Below, piece by piece: positions 8,467 to 17,192 of a DNA stretch of 64,000 nt (positions within the stretch are counted from its first letter, which is position 1; every line of letters begins with the position of its first letter). The DNA is taken from positions 1 through 64,000 of the forward strand of contig JAGOAX010000010.1 in NCBI GenBank assembly GCA_017983695.1, read 5' to 3'. The notes beneath the pieces are model-generated. The model ran no database searches, was not told the DNA's origin, and worked only from the letters and a program-made list of their open reading frames with translations. This stretch comes from Ferruginibacter sp. Its GTDB lineage: Bacteria; Bacteroidota; Bacteroidia; Chitinophagales; Chitinophagaceae. A program made the translations under genes and the position numbers.

Positions 8467-9978
8467 TTGAGCGGCATTAAAAAATTAGCAGGACAAACCC
8501 TTTGGTATGGCGTACCCACAATTGCCAGCCGTTTTTTAGGTTACCTTATGAATATGGCCTTGCCTTTCTTTATTGCAATGCCCGAAAAAACGGCCGACCT
8601 GGTTCAGGTGTATACCATTATTCCTTTTTTAAACGTGCTGTATGCTTACGGAATGGAAACTGCTTATTTCCGTTTTTCCCAAACACACGATAAACAAAAA
8701 CTGTATAGCACTTTATCCATTTCGTTATTTTTCAGCAGCATATTTTTTACCCTTGTCCTGCTGCTGTGTAAGGGTTCTATTATTAATATTGCCGATCTTA
8801 ACAATCACCCCGACTATGTTTTGTGGATGATTGCAATAATTGCAGTGGATAATTTAAATACTTTACCCTTTGCCAAACTGCGGCAGGAGAACCGGCCCAA
8901 GCGTTATGCTTTTGCCCGTATTGCCGGTATTGTAATTAATTTAAGTGTGGTTATTTTTTTCCTGGGTATTGTGCCTAAAATATTAAACAGCAACCCCGAT
9001 AGTTTTTTAAAACATCTTTACTATAAAGATATTGGCCTCGGCTATTATCTTTTAGGGAACCTATGCGGCAGTTTATTCACTCTTGCATTGCTTGCTAAGG
9101 AAATAAGGATGATCACTTTTAGTTTTGATAAAGTGTTGTGGAAAGAAGTAATGCGCTACAGTTCTCCATTAATTATTGTTGGGCTTGGTGGTATGGTAAA
9201 CGATGTGCTTAGCCGCTTAATTTACCGCCATGTTGTTGACCTTCCCCAGCAACAGGCTGATCATGAGCTGGGTATTTTTGCCAATATTTTCCGTATTGCA
9301 TTACTGATAACTATTTTAATACAGGCATTCCGCATGGCCGCCGAGCCTTTTTTCTTTAATACCAGTAAAGATGAAAATGCACAACGTACCTATGCACGGG
9401 TAATGAAATTTTTTGTAATTGCCTGTTGCTTTATGTTTTTATTAATTGGTTTATACCTCGATGTTTTTAAATGGATATTTACAACATTTGCCAACCCACG
9501 CTGGGCAGAAGGTTTACAAATTGTACCGTTGCTGGCATTGGGAAATATTTTCCTGGGTATTTATTATAACCTTAGTGTTTGGTATAAACTCACCAATAAA
9601 AACACATACGGTGCTGTAATAACTATTGCTGGCGCTGTAATAACTATTGTACTCAATATTGTACTGATACCCAAATTGCATTACACAGGTGCTGCCATTG
9701 CCACTTTTTCCTGTTATTTATTTATGATGGTGAGCAGTTATAAATTAGGGCAGAAATATTATCCTGTTCCTTATCCTGTAAAAAAACTAACGGCTTACAT
9801 GGTATTGGTAATTTTAATTTACCTGGTACACCTTGGTATTAATAAACTTTACCCCGATCATCTTTGGTTTTCGCTGCTAACAGCAACTTTTCTTTTTGGA
9901 TGCTTCACCTGGTTTGTTGGTAAAATTGAAGCTAAGGAACTGGCAAAGCTTCCGGTTATTGGAAAATTCTTTAAGTAA
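8467..9978 (+). CDS. Oligosaccharide flippase family protein (MOP superfamily)
   Basis: A 503-residue polytopic inner-membrane protein with about 14 hydrophobic segments, of the MOP/Wzx-type flippase family that moves lipid-linked glycans across the membrane. The N-terminal LAGQTLWYGVPTIASRFLG is typical of the first helix. The frame opens with TTG at 8467; the next in-frame ATG (8548) would remove the conserved first helix, so TTG is kept. No glycosyltransferases flank the gene, so its substrate is unknown. A lipid II or polysaccharide flippase role is possible. Confidence 0.82.
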   Translation: MSGIKKLAGQTLWYGVPTIASRFLGYLMNMALPFFIAMPEKTADLVQVYTIIPFLNVLYAYGMETAYFRFSQTHDKQKLYSTLSISLFFSSIFFTLVLLLCKGSIINIADLNNHPDYVLWMIAIIAVDNLNTLPFAKLRQENRPKRYAFARIAGIVINLSVVIFFLGIVPKILNSNPDSFLKHLYYKDIGLGYYLLGNLCGSLFTLALLAKEIRMITFSFDKVLWKEVMRYSSPLIIVGLGGMVNDVLSRLIYRHVVDLPQQQADHELGIFANIFRIALLITILIQAFRMAAEPFFFNTSKDENAQRTYARVMKFFVIACCFMFLLIGLYLDVFKWIFTTFANPRWAEGLQIVPLLALGNIFLGIYYNLSVWYKLTNKNTYGAVITIAGAVITIVLNIVLIPKLHYTGAAIATFSCYLFMMVSSYKLGQKYYPVPYPVKKLTAYMVLVILIYLVHLGINKLYPDHLWFSLLTATFLFGCFTWFVGKIEAKELAKLPVIGKFFK

Positions 9979-10077
9979 AAGGGCCTGCTGAATGACTGAG
10001 AATACATACTGCTTTAATGTAGATGTAACAATACTATTACAGGCTGATCATTGACGATGATTGCTTAACTTCATTTT

Positions 10078-11079
10078 ATGCGCAGGCTGTTACAATATTT
10101 ATTTAAACGTCCGCTTACCTGGATGGCCAATACACTTAGCGCCAAACCGGAGAAGGAAGCGATATTTAAATCGCTGAGTAAATTATACAATAGCACTAAA
10201 AAAAATAATACACGGGTTGGTGTACTTAATATTGATACAGCTGACAAATTCATCATCTTCAGCGACCAGCACAAAGGCAACCGGGATTATGCTGATGATT
10301 TTGCCGGTAACGAATTCAATTATTTAAAGGCACTGGAATATTATCACGGGCAAAATTTTTCTTTTATTAATTTAGGCGACAGTGAAGAAATATGGAAGTA
10401 CAAAGTTGAAGAGGTTTTACAAAAAAATGAAAAAGCTTTTGCAGCAGAAGCTGCATTTCAACCCAATAAATATTTTAAAACCTTTGGCAACCACGATATC
10501 ATCTGGAAAAACAAGTGGGATGTTGAACGGCTGCTTAAACCCTGGTTTGCAATACCGTTACCGGTTTATGAAGGCATTGTTTTAAAAACAACGGTAGCTG
10601 ATGAAGCATTAACCATTTTTTGCACACACGGCCACCAGGGCGATAAAATGAGCGACAACAATGCATTCAGCACATGGATAGTAGCGCATGTATGGGCACC
10701 AATACAACGGTATTTAAAAATAAATGTAAATACCCCCAGTAAAGATTATTCTTTACGCAATAAACATAACCAGCTGATGCACCAATGGAGCAGCAACCGT
10801 AAAAATGTATTGCTGATAACGGGCCATACACACAGTCCTGTTTTTGCATCGGGCAAATACTCCACTCACCCTTCCAATAAAATTGAAAAAGATGCCCATG
10901 AAAAATTAAAGCCTTCCTACTATAATACGGGCTGTTGCTGTTTCAGCGATGGTGATATTACTGGTATAGAAATAGAAGGCGGTTATATCCGTTTAATAAA
11001 ATGGCACCAGGAGAATAATACTTCCGTAAGAGATATTTTAGAAGAAATTACATTAAAAAAATTACTGCAGGATTTATAA
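10078..11079 (+). CDS. Metallophosphoesterase
   Basis: A 333-residue calcineurin-like phosphoesterase with the metal-ligand series in order: SDQH (DxH), LGDSEE (GDxxE), GNHD, a THGHQGD segment and GHTH. The N-terminal 50 residues are basic and have no signal peptide, so the enzyme is probably cytosolic or membrane-associated. The substrate is not evident. The spacing resembles UDP-diacylglucosamine hydrolase-like or other broad phosphoesterases, but this is not enough for a specific name. It is transcribed alone and faces the amidase gene convergently. Confidence 0.85.
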   Translation: MRRLLQYLFKRPLTWMANTLSAKPEKEAIFKSLSKLYNSTKKNNTRVGVLNIDTADKFIIFSDQHKGNRDYADDFAGNEFNYLKALEYYHGQNFSFINLGDSEEIWKYKVEEVLQKNEKAFAAEAAFQPNKYFKTFGNHDIIWKNKWDVERLLKPWFAIPLPVYEGIVLKTTVADEALTIFCTHGHQGDKMSDNNAFSTWIVAHVWAPIQRYLKINVNTPSKDYSLRNKHNQLMHQWSSNRKNVLLITGHTHSPVFASGKYSTHPSNKIEKDAHEKLKPSYYNTGCCCFSDGDITGIEIEGGYIRLIKWHQENNTSVRDILEEITLKKLLQDL

Positions 11080-11103
11080 AAATTCTTGGGCTCAGGTTTA
11101 ATG

Positions 11104-11916
11104 TCAATATTTTTTACTCAGCTCGTAAATGATTTTTTTATCTGCTTCATTTATTTGTAAAATACTGTCCTGTTGTACAAAATGTAATTTAAATGCTCTT
11201 ACCGCACTTAAACTATCCCTGGTATCATAACCTATAATGCGCAGCGATTGCATGGCATTAAAATTAACAGGCAATTGTTTTGTTGCAGCCGTATCGTACC
11301 AGTTACCAAAACCGTTTTGTGCCAGCAATTGCCAGGGGAAATATTTATTAGGATCTACTTTTCGCTTAGGTGCAATATCGCTGTGGCCAATAAAATTTGC
11401 TACCGGAATATTATTGTCTTTCTTTAATTTTTTAAGCACCTGCAGCAAACTTTTTATCTGTGCATCGCTAAAAGATTCAAAGCCGTTATTGTCTAATTCA
11501 ATACCAATACTTACACTGTTTACATCGGTAACATTACCCCATTTGCTGTTACCGGCATGCCACGCCCTGAGGTAATCGTTAAGCATATGATGAATAGTAC
11601 CATCTTTACAAATTACATAATGAGCACTCACCTGTGTACGTGGTAATGTAAAAGTACGCAGGGTACTGTCGCAGGCATTTTGTGCAGTGTGATGTATGAT
11701 AACAAAATTTGGTTTACGCATTCCAAAGTTGGTAGTGCCCGCCCAAAAGCCGGCCATGGCAGCACTATCTACCCCCACAGGTTGTTTACGCAATTCTTTT
11801 GCAAAAGCCTTAGCCTGCTTTTTGTACGATTTATTTGTAACAGCATATTTGTTTACACTGCAACTGTTAGTAATTAACGCTATCCCTAAAACAGCAATAA
11901 TTTTTTTATAGTGCAT
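11104..11916 (-). CDS. N-acetylmuramoyl-L-alanine amidase lipoprotein (amidase_2 family)
   Basis: A 270-residue lipoprotein (lipobox ITNSC, Cys19) with a type 2 amidase domain that cuts the amide bond between muramic acid and the stem peptide. Zinc and catalytic regions are visible as VIIHHTAQN (first His ligand), the VSAHYVI strand, WHAGNSKW, VSIGIELDN and the C-terminal IGHSDIAPKRKVDPNKYFPW. The last is typical of AmpD-like enzymes. A lipid anchor places it in the periplasm. It is divergent from the namZ-like gene, so both halves of muropeptide breakdown could share one regulatory region. Confidence 0.9.
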   Translation of the reverse strand: MHYKKIIAVLGIALITNSCSVNKYAVTNKSYKKQAKAFAKELRKQPVGVDSAAMAGFWAGTTNFGMRKPNFVIIHHTAQNACDSTLRTFTLPRTQVSAHYVICKDGTIHHMLNDYLRAWHAGNSKWGNVTDVNSVSIGIELDNNGFESFSDAQIKSLLQVLKKLKKDNNIPVANFIGHSDIAPKRKVDPNKYFPWQLLAQNGFGNWYDTAATKQLPVNFNAMQSLRIIGYDTRDSLSAVRAFKLHFVQQDSILQINEADKKIIYELSKKY

Positions 11917-11963
11917 ACCTGAATTTTAAAACGAAAGTTACGCAACAAATGAATAAAGCATTT

Positions 11964-11971
11964 TACTTTTG
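11964..11971 (+). promoter_or_regulatory. -7 box TACTTTTG for the namZ-like gene
   Basis: TACTTTTG fits TAnnTTTG and ends 4 bp before the ATG at 11976. If it is used, the transcript would have almost no leader. A -33 box is not apparent. Confidence 0.35.
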
Positions 11972-11975
11972 ATGC

Positions 11976-13133
11976 ATGCCTCAGCCAACACCAGTTTTAT
12001 TTGGTATAGATATATTACTTACTCAAGCAGCTAACTATACAGCAAAACGCATGGCATTGGTGTGTAATAATGCATCGCTTACAACTACGGACATTCCCAC
12101 CAGGGCAGCTTTACTGCAAAAAGGTTTTACGCTGGTAAAATTATTTTCTCCCGAACATGGACTTAGTGCAACAGGAGAAGATGGCAGTTTTCAAAACGAT
12201 AGTATTGATGCTGCCACCGGACTGCCTGTTATAAGTTTATATGGCAATCATTTAGCGCCCCGGCAAAAAGATTTAGAAGATATTGATATTGTAGTATTTG
12301 ATATTCCGGACATTGGCTGCCGCTTTTATACTTACTTGTGGACGATGACTCATGTAATGGAATCCTGCGCTGCGAATAATAAAGAACTGATTATTACAGA
12401 CAGGCCCAACCCTATTACCGGAAACCTGTCATTTGCTGAAGGCCCCATACTGGATGAAAAAAACTGTAGTTCTTTTATTGGCCGTTATGCAATTCCTGTA
12501 CGCCATAGTTGTACGCTTGGGGAGCTGGCTTTATATTTTGCTGCCTTTAAAATTAAAAATCTCCGTTTAACTGTAATTCCGGTACAAAACTGGCAACGTA
12601 ACCAATCGTCAGGATTTATTTTTACTCCCACTTCCCCTGCCATCCAAAATCAGCATACTGCATTACTTTACCCGGGTATGGGTTTGCTGGAAGGTATTAA
12701 TGTAAACGAAGGCCGTGGCACCAATCAACCTTTTAACTGCTGCGGCGCTCCTTGGATAAATGAAAATGATTTGCAAAACGCATTTGCAAAAAGAAATTGC
12801 CCCGGCATCAGCAGTCAGCCAATTACTTATACACCTGATATCGGGTTATATGCTACTGAACTTTGTAAAGGGTTGCAATTTTTTATTACTGACGAAACTG
12901 TATTCAGGTCGGTGCAAACCGGCATTGCTTTAATAAAAACCATTATTCAGTTATACCCTTTGCATGTAACAGAAAGATTGTATCCAACAGTTGCCAATCC
13001 AACAGGTACAGGACATTTAAACAAATTGCTTGGCATCCCTGATGCTTTTGGTACAATAAAAAGTACAGCTACCTGTAACTTTAATATCGCTGATGAGTGG
13101 GCGGCTTTGATGAAAGAATTTTTGTTATACTAA
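11976..13133 (+). CDS. namZ: Exo-beta-N-acetylmuramidase NamZ family (DUF1343)
   Basis: A 385-residue protein of the DUF1343 family, whose characterised member NamZ releases terminal N-acetylmuramic acid from peptidoglycan fragments. Family hallmarks are LFGIDILL near the N-terminus, FSPEHGLSATGEDG (about 57-70), SLYG, DIVVFDIPDIGCRFYTYLWT, TDRPNP and a YPGMGLLEGINVNEGRGT segment. No signal peptide is seen from the chosen start, and the conserved family N-terminus begins only about 8 residues in, so the start is well placed. The enzyme would be cytoplasmic unless it leaves by another route, whereas many relatives are secreted. The divergent neighbour is a peptidoglycan amidase, which fits cell-wall recycling. 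Confidence 0.88.
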   Translation: MPQPTPVLFGIDILLTQAANYTAKRMALVCNNASLTTTDIPTRAALLQKGFTLVKLFSPEHGLSATGEDGSFQNDSIDAATGLPVISLYGNHLAPRQKDLEDIDIVVFDIPDIGCRFYTYLWTMTHVMESCAANNKELIITDRPNPITGNLSFAEGPILDEKNCSSFIGRYAIPVRHSCTLGELALYFAAFKIKNLRLTVIPVQNWQRNQSSGFIFTPTSPAIQNQHTALLYPGMGLLEGINVNEGRGTNQPFNCCGAPWINENDLQNAFAKRNCPGISSQPITYTPDIGLYATELCKGLQFFITDETVFRSVQTGIALIKTIIQLYPLHVTERLYPTVANPTGTGHLNKLLGIPDAFGTIKSTATCNFNIADEWAALMKEFLLY

Positions 13134-13242
13134 AACATAAACCATCCTGCATTTGCCTTGCTGCATATCTAAGTATAACCAAAGGAGATTTTACATTTAC
13201 ATCTCCCTGCTTCTGTTTATCTTTCAGCTTTAAGCCCATAAC

Positions 13243-14097
13243 ATGAAAAAATACCTGTTAACCTTTGTTCTGTTTTTTGAAACAATAATCCTTATAGCGC
13301 AATCAAAGCCTGCTTATGTTTTATATAACGCCAAAGGCAAAAAGGTTACGTATAAAAAAATGATTAAGCAACTGATAGAAAAAGATGTTGTACTATTTGG
13401 CGAGTTTCATAACAACCCTATTTCGCATTGGCTGGAGCTGAGTGTAGCAAAAGACCTGGCCGGAAAAAAAGCAATAACATTTGGTGCAGAAATGTTTGAA
13501 GCCGATAACCAACAGGCTTTAAATGATTACCTGGCGGGCAAAATAACTGCTAAAGGATTAGACTCGGCAGTAAGATTATGGAGCAATTATAAAACCGATT
13601 ATGCCCCGCTGGTAAATTTTGCCAAAGAAAAAAATGCCCCTTTTATCGCTACAAATATTCCCCGTAGATATGCCGCTTTGGTTTCTAAAAAAGGGTTTGA
13701 GGCTTTGGATACCATTCCTGCATTGGCTAAAACATGGATGGCTCCGCTGCCGATGGATTATGATTCAACCTTACCCGGTTATGTAAATATGATGAAAATG
13801 ATGAGTGGGCATGGCAGTTCCAATATGCCCAAAGCACAGGCTACTAAAGATGCTACCATGGCACATTTTATATTGCAGAATTTAAGACCGGATACCTTAT
13901 TCCTTCATTTTAACGGTGCCTACCATTCCGAAAATTACGATGGCATTAACTGGTATTTAAAACGTAAACGTCCCGAACTTAAAATAGGTACCATAACCAC
14001 CATATCTCAAAAAAGCCTGAAAACCCTGCTGGCTGAAAACAAAGGCAAGGCTGATTTTATTATATGTGTAGATGAAGATATGACCAGTACATATTGA
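13243..14097 (+). CDS. ChaN family protein (haem-regulated/haem-binding type)
   Basis: A 284-residue secreted protein with a Sec signal peptide (about 1-20, ending IAQS). The body matches the ChaN-like family: VVLFGEFHNNPISHWLEL (about 49-66), GAEMFEADNQ, LPRR-like NIPRRYAALV and a C-terminal FNGAYHSENYDGI segment. Family members form a compact alpha/beta fold; the Campylobacter ChaN binds haem at a dimer interface, but related domains look hydrolase-like. The function here is uncertain. The gene is monocistronic by position. Confidence 0.82.
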   Translation: MKKYLLTFVLFFETIILIAQSKPAYVLYNAKGKKVTYKKMIKQLIEKDVVLFGEFHNNPISHWLELSVAKDLAGKKAITFGAEMFEADNQQALNDYLAGKITAKGLDSAVRLWSNYKTDYAPLVNFAKEKNAPFIATNIPRRYAALVSKKGFEALDTIPALAKTWMAPLPMDYDSTLPGYVNMMKMMSGHGSSNMPKAQATKDATMAHFILQNLRPDTLFLHFNGAYHSENYDGINWYLKRKRPELKIGTITTISQKSLKTLLAENKGKADFIICVDEDMTSTY

Positions 14098-14206
14098 TTT
14101 AATCTTGACAAAAGACAGTAAAGGATACAGTTAAAAGTATAGCCCCGCTTTCTTTTAACTGATAAATATTCCGGTAAAGCCCCATTTAAACTCCATACTA
14201 ATTTCC

Positions 14207-14214
14207 TATCTTCG
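14207..14214 (+). promoter_or_regulatory. Probable -7 box TATCTTCG for rny
   Basis: TATCTTCG differs from TAnnTTTG at one base and lies 80 bp before the rny start codon, leaving a leader of roughly 75 nt. No convincing -33 box was found. Confidence 0.3.
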
Positions 14215-14294
14215 CCTGCTAACTATCTCATTTATTATTATGGGTTTAGAGAAGACATACACGATTGTGAACCGTTTTAAAACAAAAAATTTCA

Positions 14295-15860
14295 ATGGAA
14301 CCGAACATACTTTACATCATCATTGGTATTGCTGCCCTTATAATCGGGCTTGTACTGGGTAAATTCATTTTTGCCAAAAACACTAAAAAACAGGTAGAAG
14401 AAGCTGAGCAACAAGCTCAAAAAATCGTTGCCGATGGCCAGTTACAGGCCGAAAATCTTAAAAAAGAAAAGCTTTTAGAAGCCAAGGAAAAATTTGTACA
14501 GCTTAAAGCTGAACATGACAGAGATGTATTGCAACGTAACCAGAAAATTATTGAAGGAGAAAGCCGTATCAAACAAAAAGAGCAATCTCTTAACCAAAAA
14601 GACCAGAACCTTGAAAAACAGATTAAGGATAATGAGGCTATAAAAGAAACCCTTAACCGCCAGATTGAAGTGGTAAATACCAAACGTACGGAGCTGGAAA
14701 AACACCAGGAAGAGCATATCCGCCGGTTGGAAAAAGTAGCCGGCCTTACTGCCGAAGATGCAAAAGCACAATTAATAGAAAGCCTAAAACAAGAAGCACA
14801 AACCAAAGCGATTGCCTTACAACAGGAAATTATTGAGGAGGCTAAATTAAAAGCCGGCAAAGAAGCCCGTAAAATTGTTATTCAAACCATACAGCGTACT
14901 GCTGCTGAAGTAGCCATTGAAAACTCAATTACTGTCTTTAACCTCGAAAGTGATGAAATAAAAGGTTCTATCATTGGCCGTGAGGGTAGAAATATCCGTG
15001 CTATTGAAGCAGCTACTGGCGTAGACCTTATCGTTGATGATACTCCTGAAGCAATTGTATTGTCTTCTTTCGATCCATTACGCAGGGAAATTGCCCGTTT
15101 ATCTTTACAACGTTTAGTTGCCGATGGCCGTATTCACCCTGCCCGTATTGAGGAAGTGGTGGAAAAAACCAAAAAACAAATCGACGACCAGGTAATGGAA
15201 ATTGGCGAACGTACGGCAATGGAACTGGGCGTACATGGTTTACATAAAGAATTAATAAGGATGGTGGGCCGCATGCGCTTCCGCTCTTCTTACGGACAAA
15301 ACTTATTGATGCATAGCAGGGAAACTGCTAATTTATGCGCTATCATGGCATCTGAATTAGGTATGAACCCTAAACTGGCTAAACGTGCCGGACTATTACA
15401 TGATATTGGAAAAGTGCCGGATGAAGAAACAGAATTAAGCCACGCATTACTTGGGGCAAAACTGGCTGAAAAATATGGTGAAAATCCTGCAGTAGTTAAT
15501 GCTATTGGTGCCCACCACGATGAAATGGAAATGCAGTATGTTATCTCTCCAATCATACAAGCTTGTGATGCTATAAGTGGTGCAAGGCCCGGTGCAAGAC
15601 GTGAGATAATGCAGCAGTACATCCAGCGTATTAAAGATCTGGAGAATATGGCAATGGGTTATACTGGTGTTGAAAAAGCTTATGCTATACAGGCTGGCCG
15701 GGAATTAAGGGTTATTGTAGAAGCCGATAAAGTTACCGATGGCGACAGCGATAAATTAAGCTTTGAAATAGCACAAAAAATACAGACGGAAATGACTTTC
15801 CCGGGACAGATTAAAGTAACGGTGATCAGGGAAAAGAGGTCAGTAAATGTAGCAAGATAG
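14295..15860 (+). CDS. rny: Ribonuclease Y
   Basis: A 521-residue membrane-anchored endoribonuclease that starts mRNA decay. In order it has one N-terminal transmembrane helix (about 5-27), a long charged coiled coil (about 30-200), a KH domain with [11 protein letters not shown] near 227-237, and an HD domain with HDIGK at 369-373 (catalytic His369 and Asp370) followed by AHHDE. Length and order are those of the family. It is followed by a strong terminator hairpin at 15916-15944, so it is probably transcribed alone. Confidence 0.96.
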   Translation: MEPNILYIIIGIAALIIGLVLGKFIFAKNTKKQVEEAEQQAQKIVADGQLQAENLKKEKLLEAKEKFVQLKAEHDRDVLQRNQKIIEGESRIKQKEQSLNQKDQNLEKQIKDNEAIKETLNRQIEVVNTKRTELEKHQEEHIRRLEKVAGLTAEDAKAQLIESLKQEAQTKAIALQQEIIEEAKLKAGKEARKIVIQTIQRTAAEVAIENSITVFNLESDEIKGSIIGREGRNIRAIEAATGVDLIVDDTPEAIVLSSFDPLRREIARLSLQRLVADGRIHPARIEEVVEKTKKQIDDQVMEIGERTAMELGVHGLHKELIRMVGRMRFRSSYGQNLLMHSRETANLCAIMASELGMNPKLAKRAGLLHDIGKVPDEETELSHALLGAKLAEKYGENPAVVNAIGAHHDEMEMQYVISPIIQACDAISGARPGARREIMQQYIQRIKDLENMAMGYTGVEKAYAIQAGRELRVIVEADKVTDGDSDKLSFEIAQKIQTEMTFPGQIKVTVIREKRSVNVAR

Positions 15861-15915
15861 TAGTTTGACGTTTGAGCTTTGTGTTACAGAGCCTTTGTTT
15901 AAACGGATATTTTTA

Positions 15916-15950
15916 AAATCCGGCAGTTTTAAAGTGCCGGATTTGTTTTA
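15916..15950 (+). terminator. Intrinsic terminator after rny
   Basis: A 10-bp perfect stem (AAATCCGGCA with TGCCGGATTT) and a 9-nt loop, followed by GTTTTA. It begins 56 bp after the rny stop. Confidence 0.8.
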
Positions 15951-16001
15951 AACACCTGTTTAAGCTGCTTTTGAAAAATATTTCTGCATGAACACAAAAA
16001 A

Positions 16002-16029
16002 ACTCATAACTCATAACTCATAACTCATA
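16002..16029 (+). repeat. 7-bp tandem repeat (ACTCATA) x4
   Basis: Four perfect copies of ACTCATA lie directly upstream of the rplS -7 box, occupying the place where a -33 element would be expected. Confidence 0.9.
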
Positions 16030-16038
16030 ACTTTCCCC

Positions 16039-16046
16039 TACCTTTG
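16039..16046 (+). promoter_or_regulatory. -7 box TACCTTTG for rplS
   Basis: TACCTTTG matches TAnnTTTG exactly and is identical to the atpA box. It lies 22 bp before the rplS start. The -33 position falls within the ACTCATA repeats and shows no TTG. Confidence 0.55.
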
Positions 16047-16068
16047 CCATCCGTAAAAAATAAATATT

Positions 16069-16428
16069 ATGAACGCAGTAGATTTTGTTCATGAGCAGTT
16101 GACCACAAAACCAACGCTCCCTAAGTTTAAAGCAGGTGATAACATCACTGTTAACTATAAAATTGTAGAAGGTACCAAAGAGCGTATCCAAAGCTTTAAA
16201 GGTGATGTAATTAAGCGCCAGGGCGTTGGTGCTACAGCATCTTTTACAGTACGTAAAATGAGTGATGGCGTTGGTGTAGAGCGCTTGTTCCCAATATTTT
16301 CTCCAAACATTGAAAGTATTGTATTGAACAAAGTGGGTAAAGTTAGCCGTGCTAAATTGTACTACTTACGTGACAGAAGCGGAAAAAGTGCACGTATTCA
16401 GGAAAAAAGAAGGGCTGTTGCAAAATAA
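16069..16428 (+). CDS. rplS: 50S ribosomal protein L19
   Basis: A 119-residue ribosomal protein of the large subunit, near the 30S interface. The core is typical: [47 protein letters not shown] and the C-terminal [18 protein letters not shown]. Length and start agree with the family. It has its own -7 box and terminator, so it is monocistronic here rather than part of an rpsP-trmD-rplS operon. Confidence 0.97.
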   Translation: MNAVDFVHEQLTTKPTLPKFKAGDNITVNYKIVEGTKERIQSFKGDVIKRQGVGATASFTVRKMSDGVGVERLFPIFSPNIESIVLNKVGKVSRAKLYYLRDRSGKSARIQEKRRAVAK

Positions 16429-16462
16429 AGCTGCATAAAATTGATATAATAATCAATAAGTT

Positions 16463-16498
16463 AGTGCACAAATCTGTATAGATATGTGCACTTTTTTA
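16463..16498 (+). terminator. Intrinsic terminator after rplS
   Basis: An 8-bp stem (AGTGCACA with TGTGCACT) followed by a run of six T residues, 34 bp after the rplS stop. Confidence 0.82.
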
Positions 16499-16618
16499 TG
16501 TTTTAACATTTTGGTATGATTATTGTTAATTTATAAACAAATTATAATCTCCTTTGACAGAACCTCTACTCTAAGTTTTACAGCTTTCCATCTATTTTAA
16601 TCAGTAAAATTTGTTTCC

Positions 16619-16747
16619 ATGAGAACTTCCATTCTGTCATTAGTTATTTTATGCGCCGTTTTGTTTTTAACTTCTTGTGCCCGTGGCATTACTGCTGAAC
16701 AGGCCGCCAACGGAAAAGCCAGGTGTGGCAAAAATTACATCAGATAA
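16619..16747 (+). CDS. Small lipoprotein of 42 residues, unknown function
   Basis: A short frame (ATG 16619 to TAA 16747) encoding a textbook lipoprotein. It has a basic start (MRTS), a hydrophobic core (ILSLVILCAVLFL) and a lipobox LTSC with the lipidated Cys at residue 20. The mature part is only about 23 residues (ARGITAEQAANGKARC and a short basic tail) with one further Cys at 36. It sits alone in the 430-bp gap between rplS and tatA, after the rplS terminator. The intact signal peptide and lipobox make a chance frame unlikely. Function is unknown. Confidence 0.7.
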   Translation: MRTSILSLVILCAVLFLTSCARGITAEQAANGKARCGKNYIR

Positions 16748-16834
16748 TTTTCATCTCTTTTTATCGTTTATTAATTGTGTTAACCACAGGTTAATAATGT
16801 TTTGTTATTTGCTTTAATAAGTAAATAATTGATT

Positions 16835-16842
16835 TATCTTTG
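16835..16842 (+). promoter_or_regulatory. -7 box TATCTTTG for tatA
   Basis: TATCTTTG fits TAnnTTTG, 17 bp before the tatA ATG, with a TTTG at 16808-16811 as a possible -33 box (spacing somewhat long). Confidence 0.5.
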
Positions 16843-16859
16843 TACTCTAAATTTTTATT

Positions 16860-17090
16860 ATGCTAGTTTCCTTTTTGAATGCCATTTTTTTATTCTCTAT
16901 GCCTGGTGGTGGAGAATTGATTTTAATAATTGTAGTTGTATTATTAATGTTCGGCGGTAAAAAAATACCGGAATTAATGAGGGGTATCGGACGTGGAATG
17001 CGTGAGTTTAACGATGCTAAAAATAATGTGAAAAGCGAAATTGAAGAGGGCATGAAAGATAAAGATACCAAACAGCAATTACCACAATAA
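16860..17090 (+). CDS. tatA: Sec-independent translocase subunit TatA/TatE
   Basis: A 76-residue protein with one N-terminal transmembrane helix that includes [20 protein letters not shown], followed by the conserved amphipathic helix ([20 protein letters not shown]) and a polar tail. This is the pore-forming TatA class of the twin-arginine export system. TatC is not in the window. The gene has its own -7 box and a hairpin after it, so it appears to be transcribed alone. Confidence 0.92.
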   Translation: MLVSFLNAIFLFSMPGGGELILIIVVVLLMFGGKKIPELMRGIGRGMREFNDAKNNVKSEIEEGMKDKDTKQQLPQ

Positions 17091-17115
17091 TAAGTAATAC
17101 TCTTATCACGTTTTT

Positions 17116-17159
17116 CGGCTGAAGTTATTCCTGATTAAATCCGGGGGCTACTTCAGCCG
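17116..17159 (+). terminator. Hairpin between tatA and gatA (probable terminator)
   Basis: A perfect 10-bp stem (CGGCTGAAGT with ACTTCAGCCG) and a 24-nt loop. The T-run lies 5' of the stem rather than after it, so termination efficiency on the plus strand is uncertain. Confidence 0.5.
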
Positions 17160-17192
17160 ATTGTATATTTACCCGTTTAAGTTTTTCGTTTA

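Noticed and set aside
14240..14361. Small frame before and overlapping rny (ATG 14240)
   Set aside because: It overlaps rny in another frame, has no family resemblance and looks like part of the leader.
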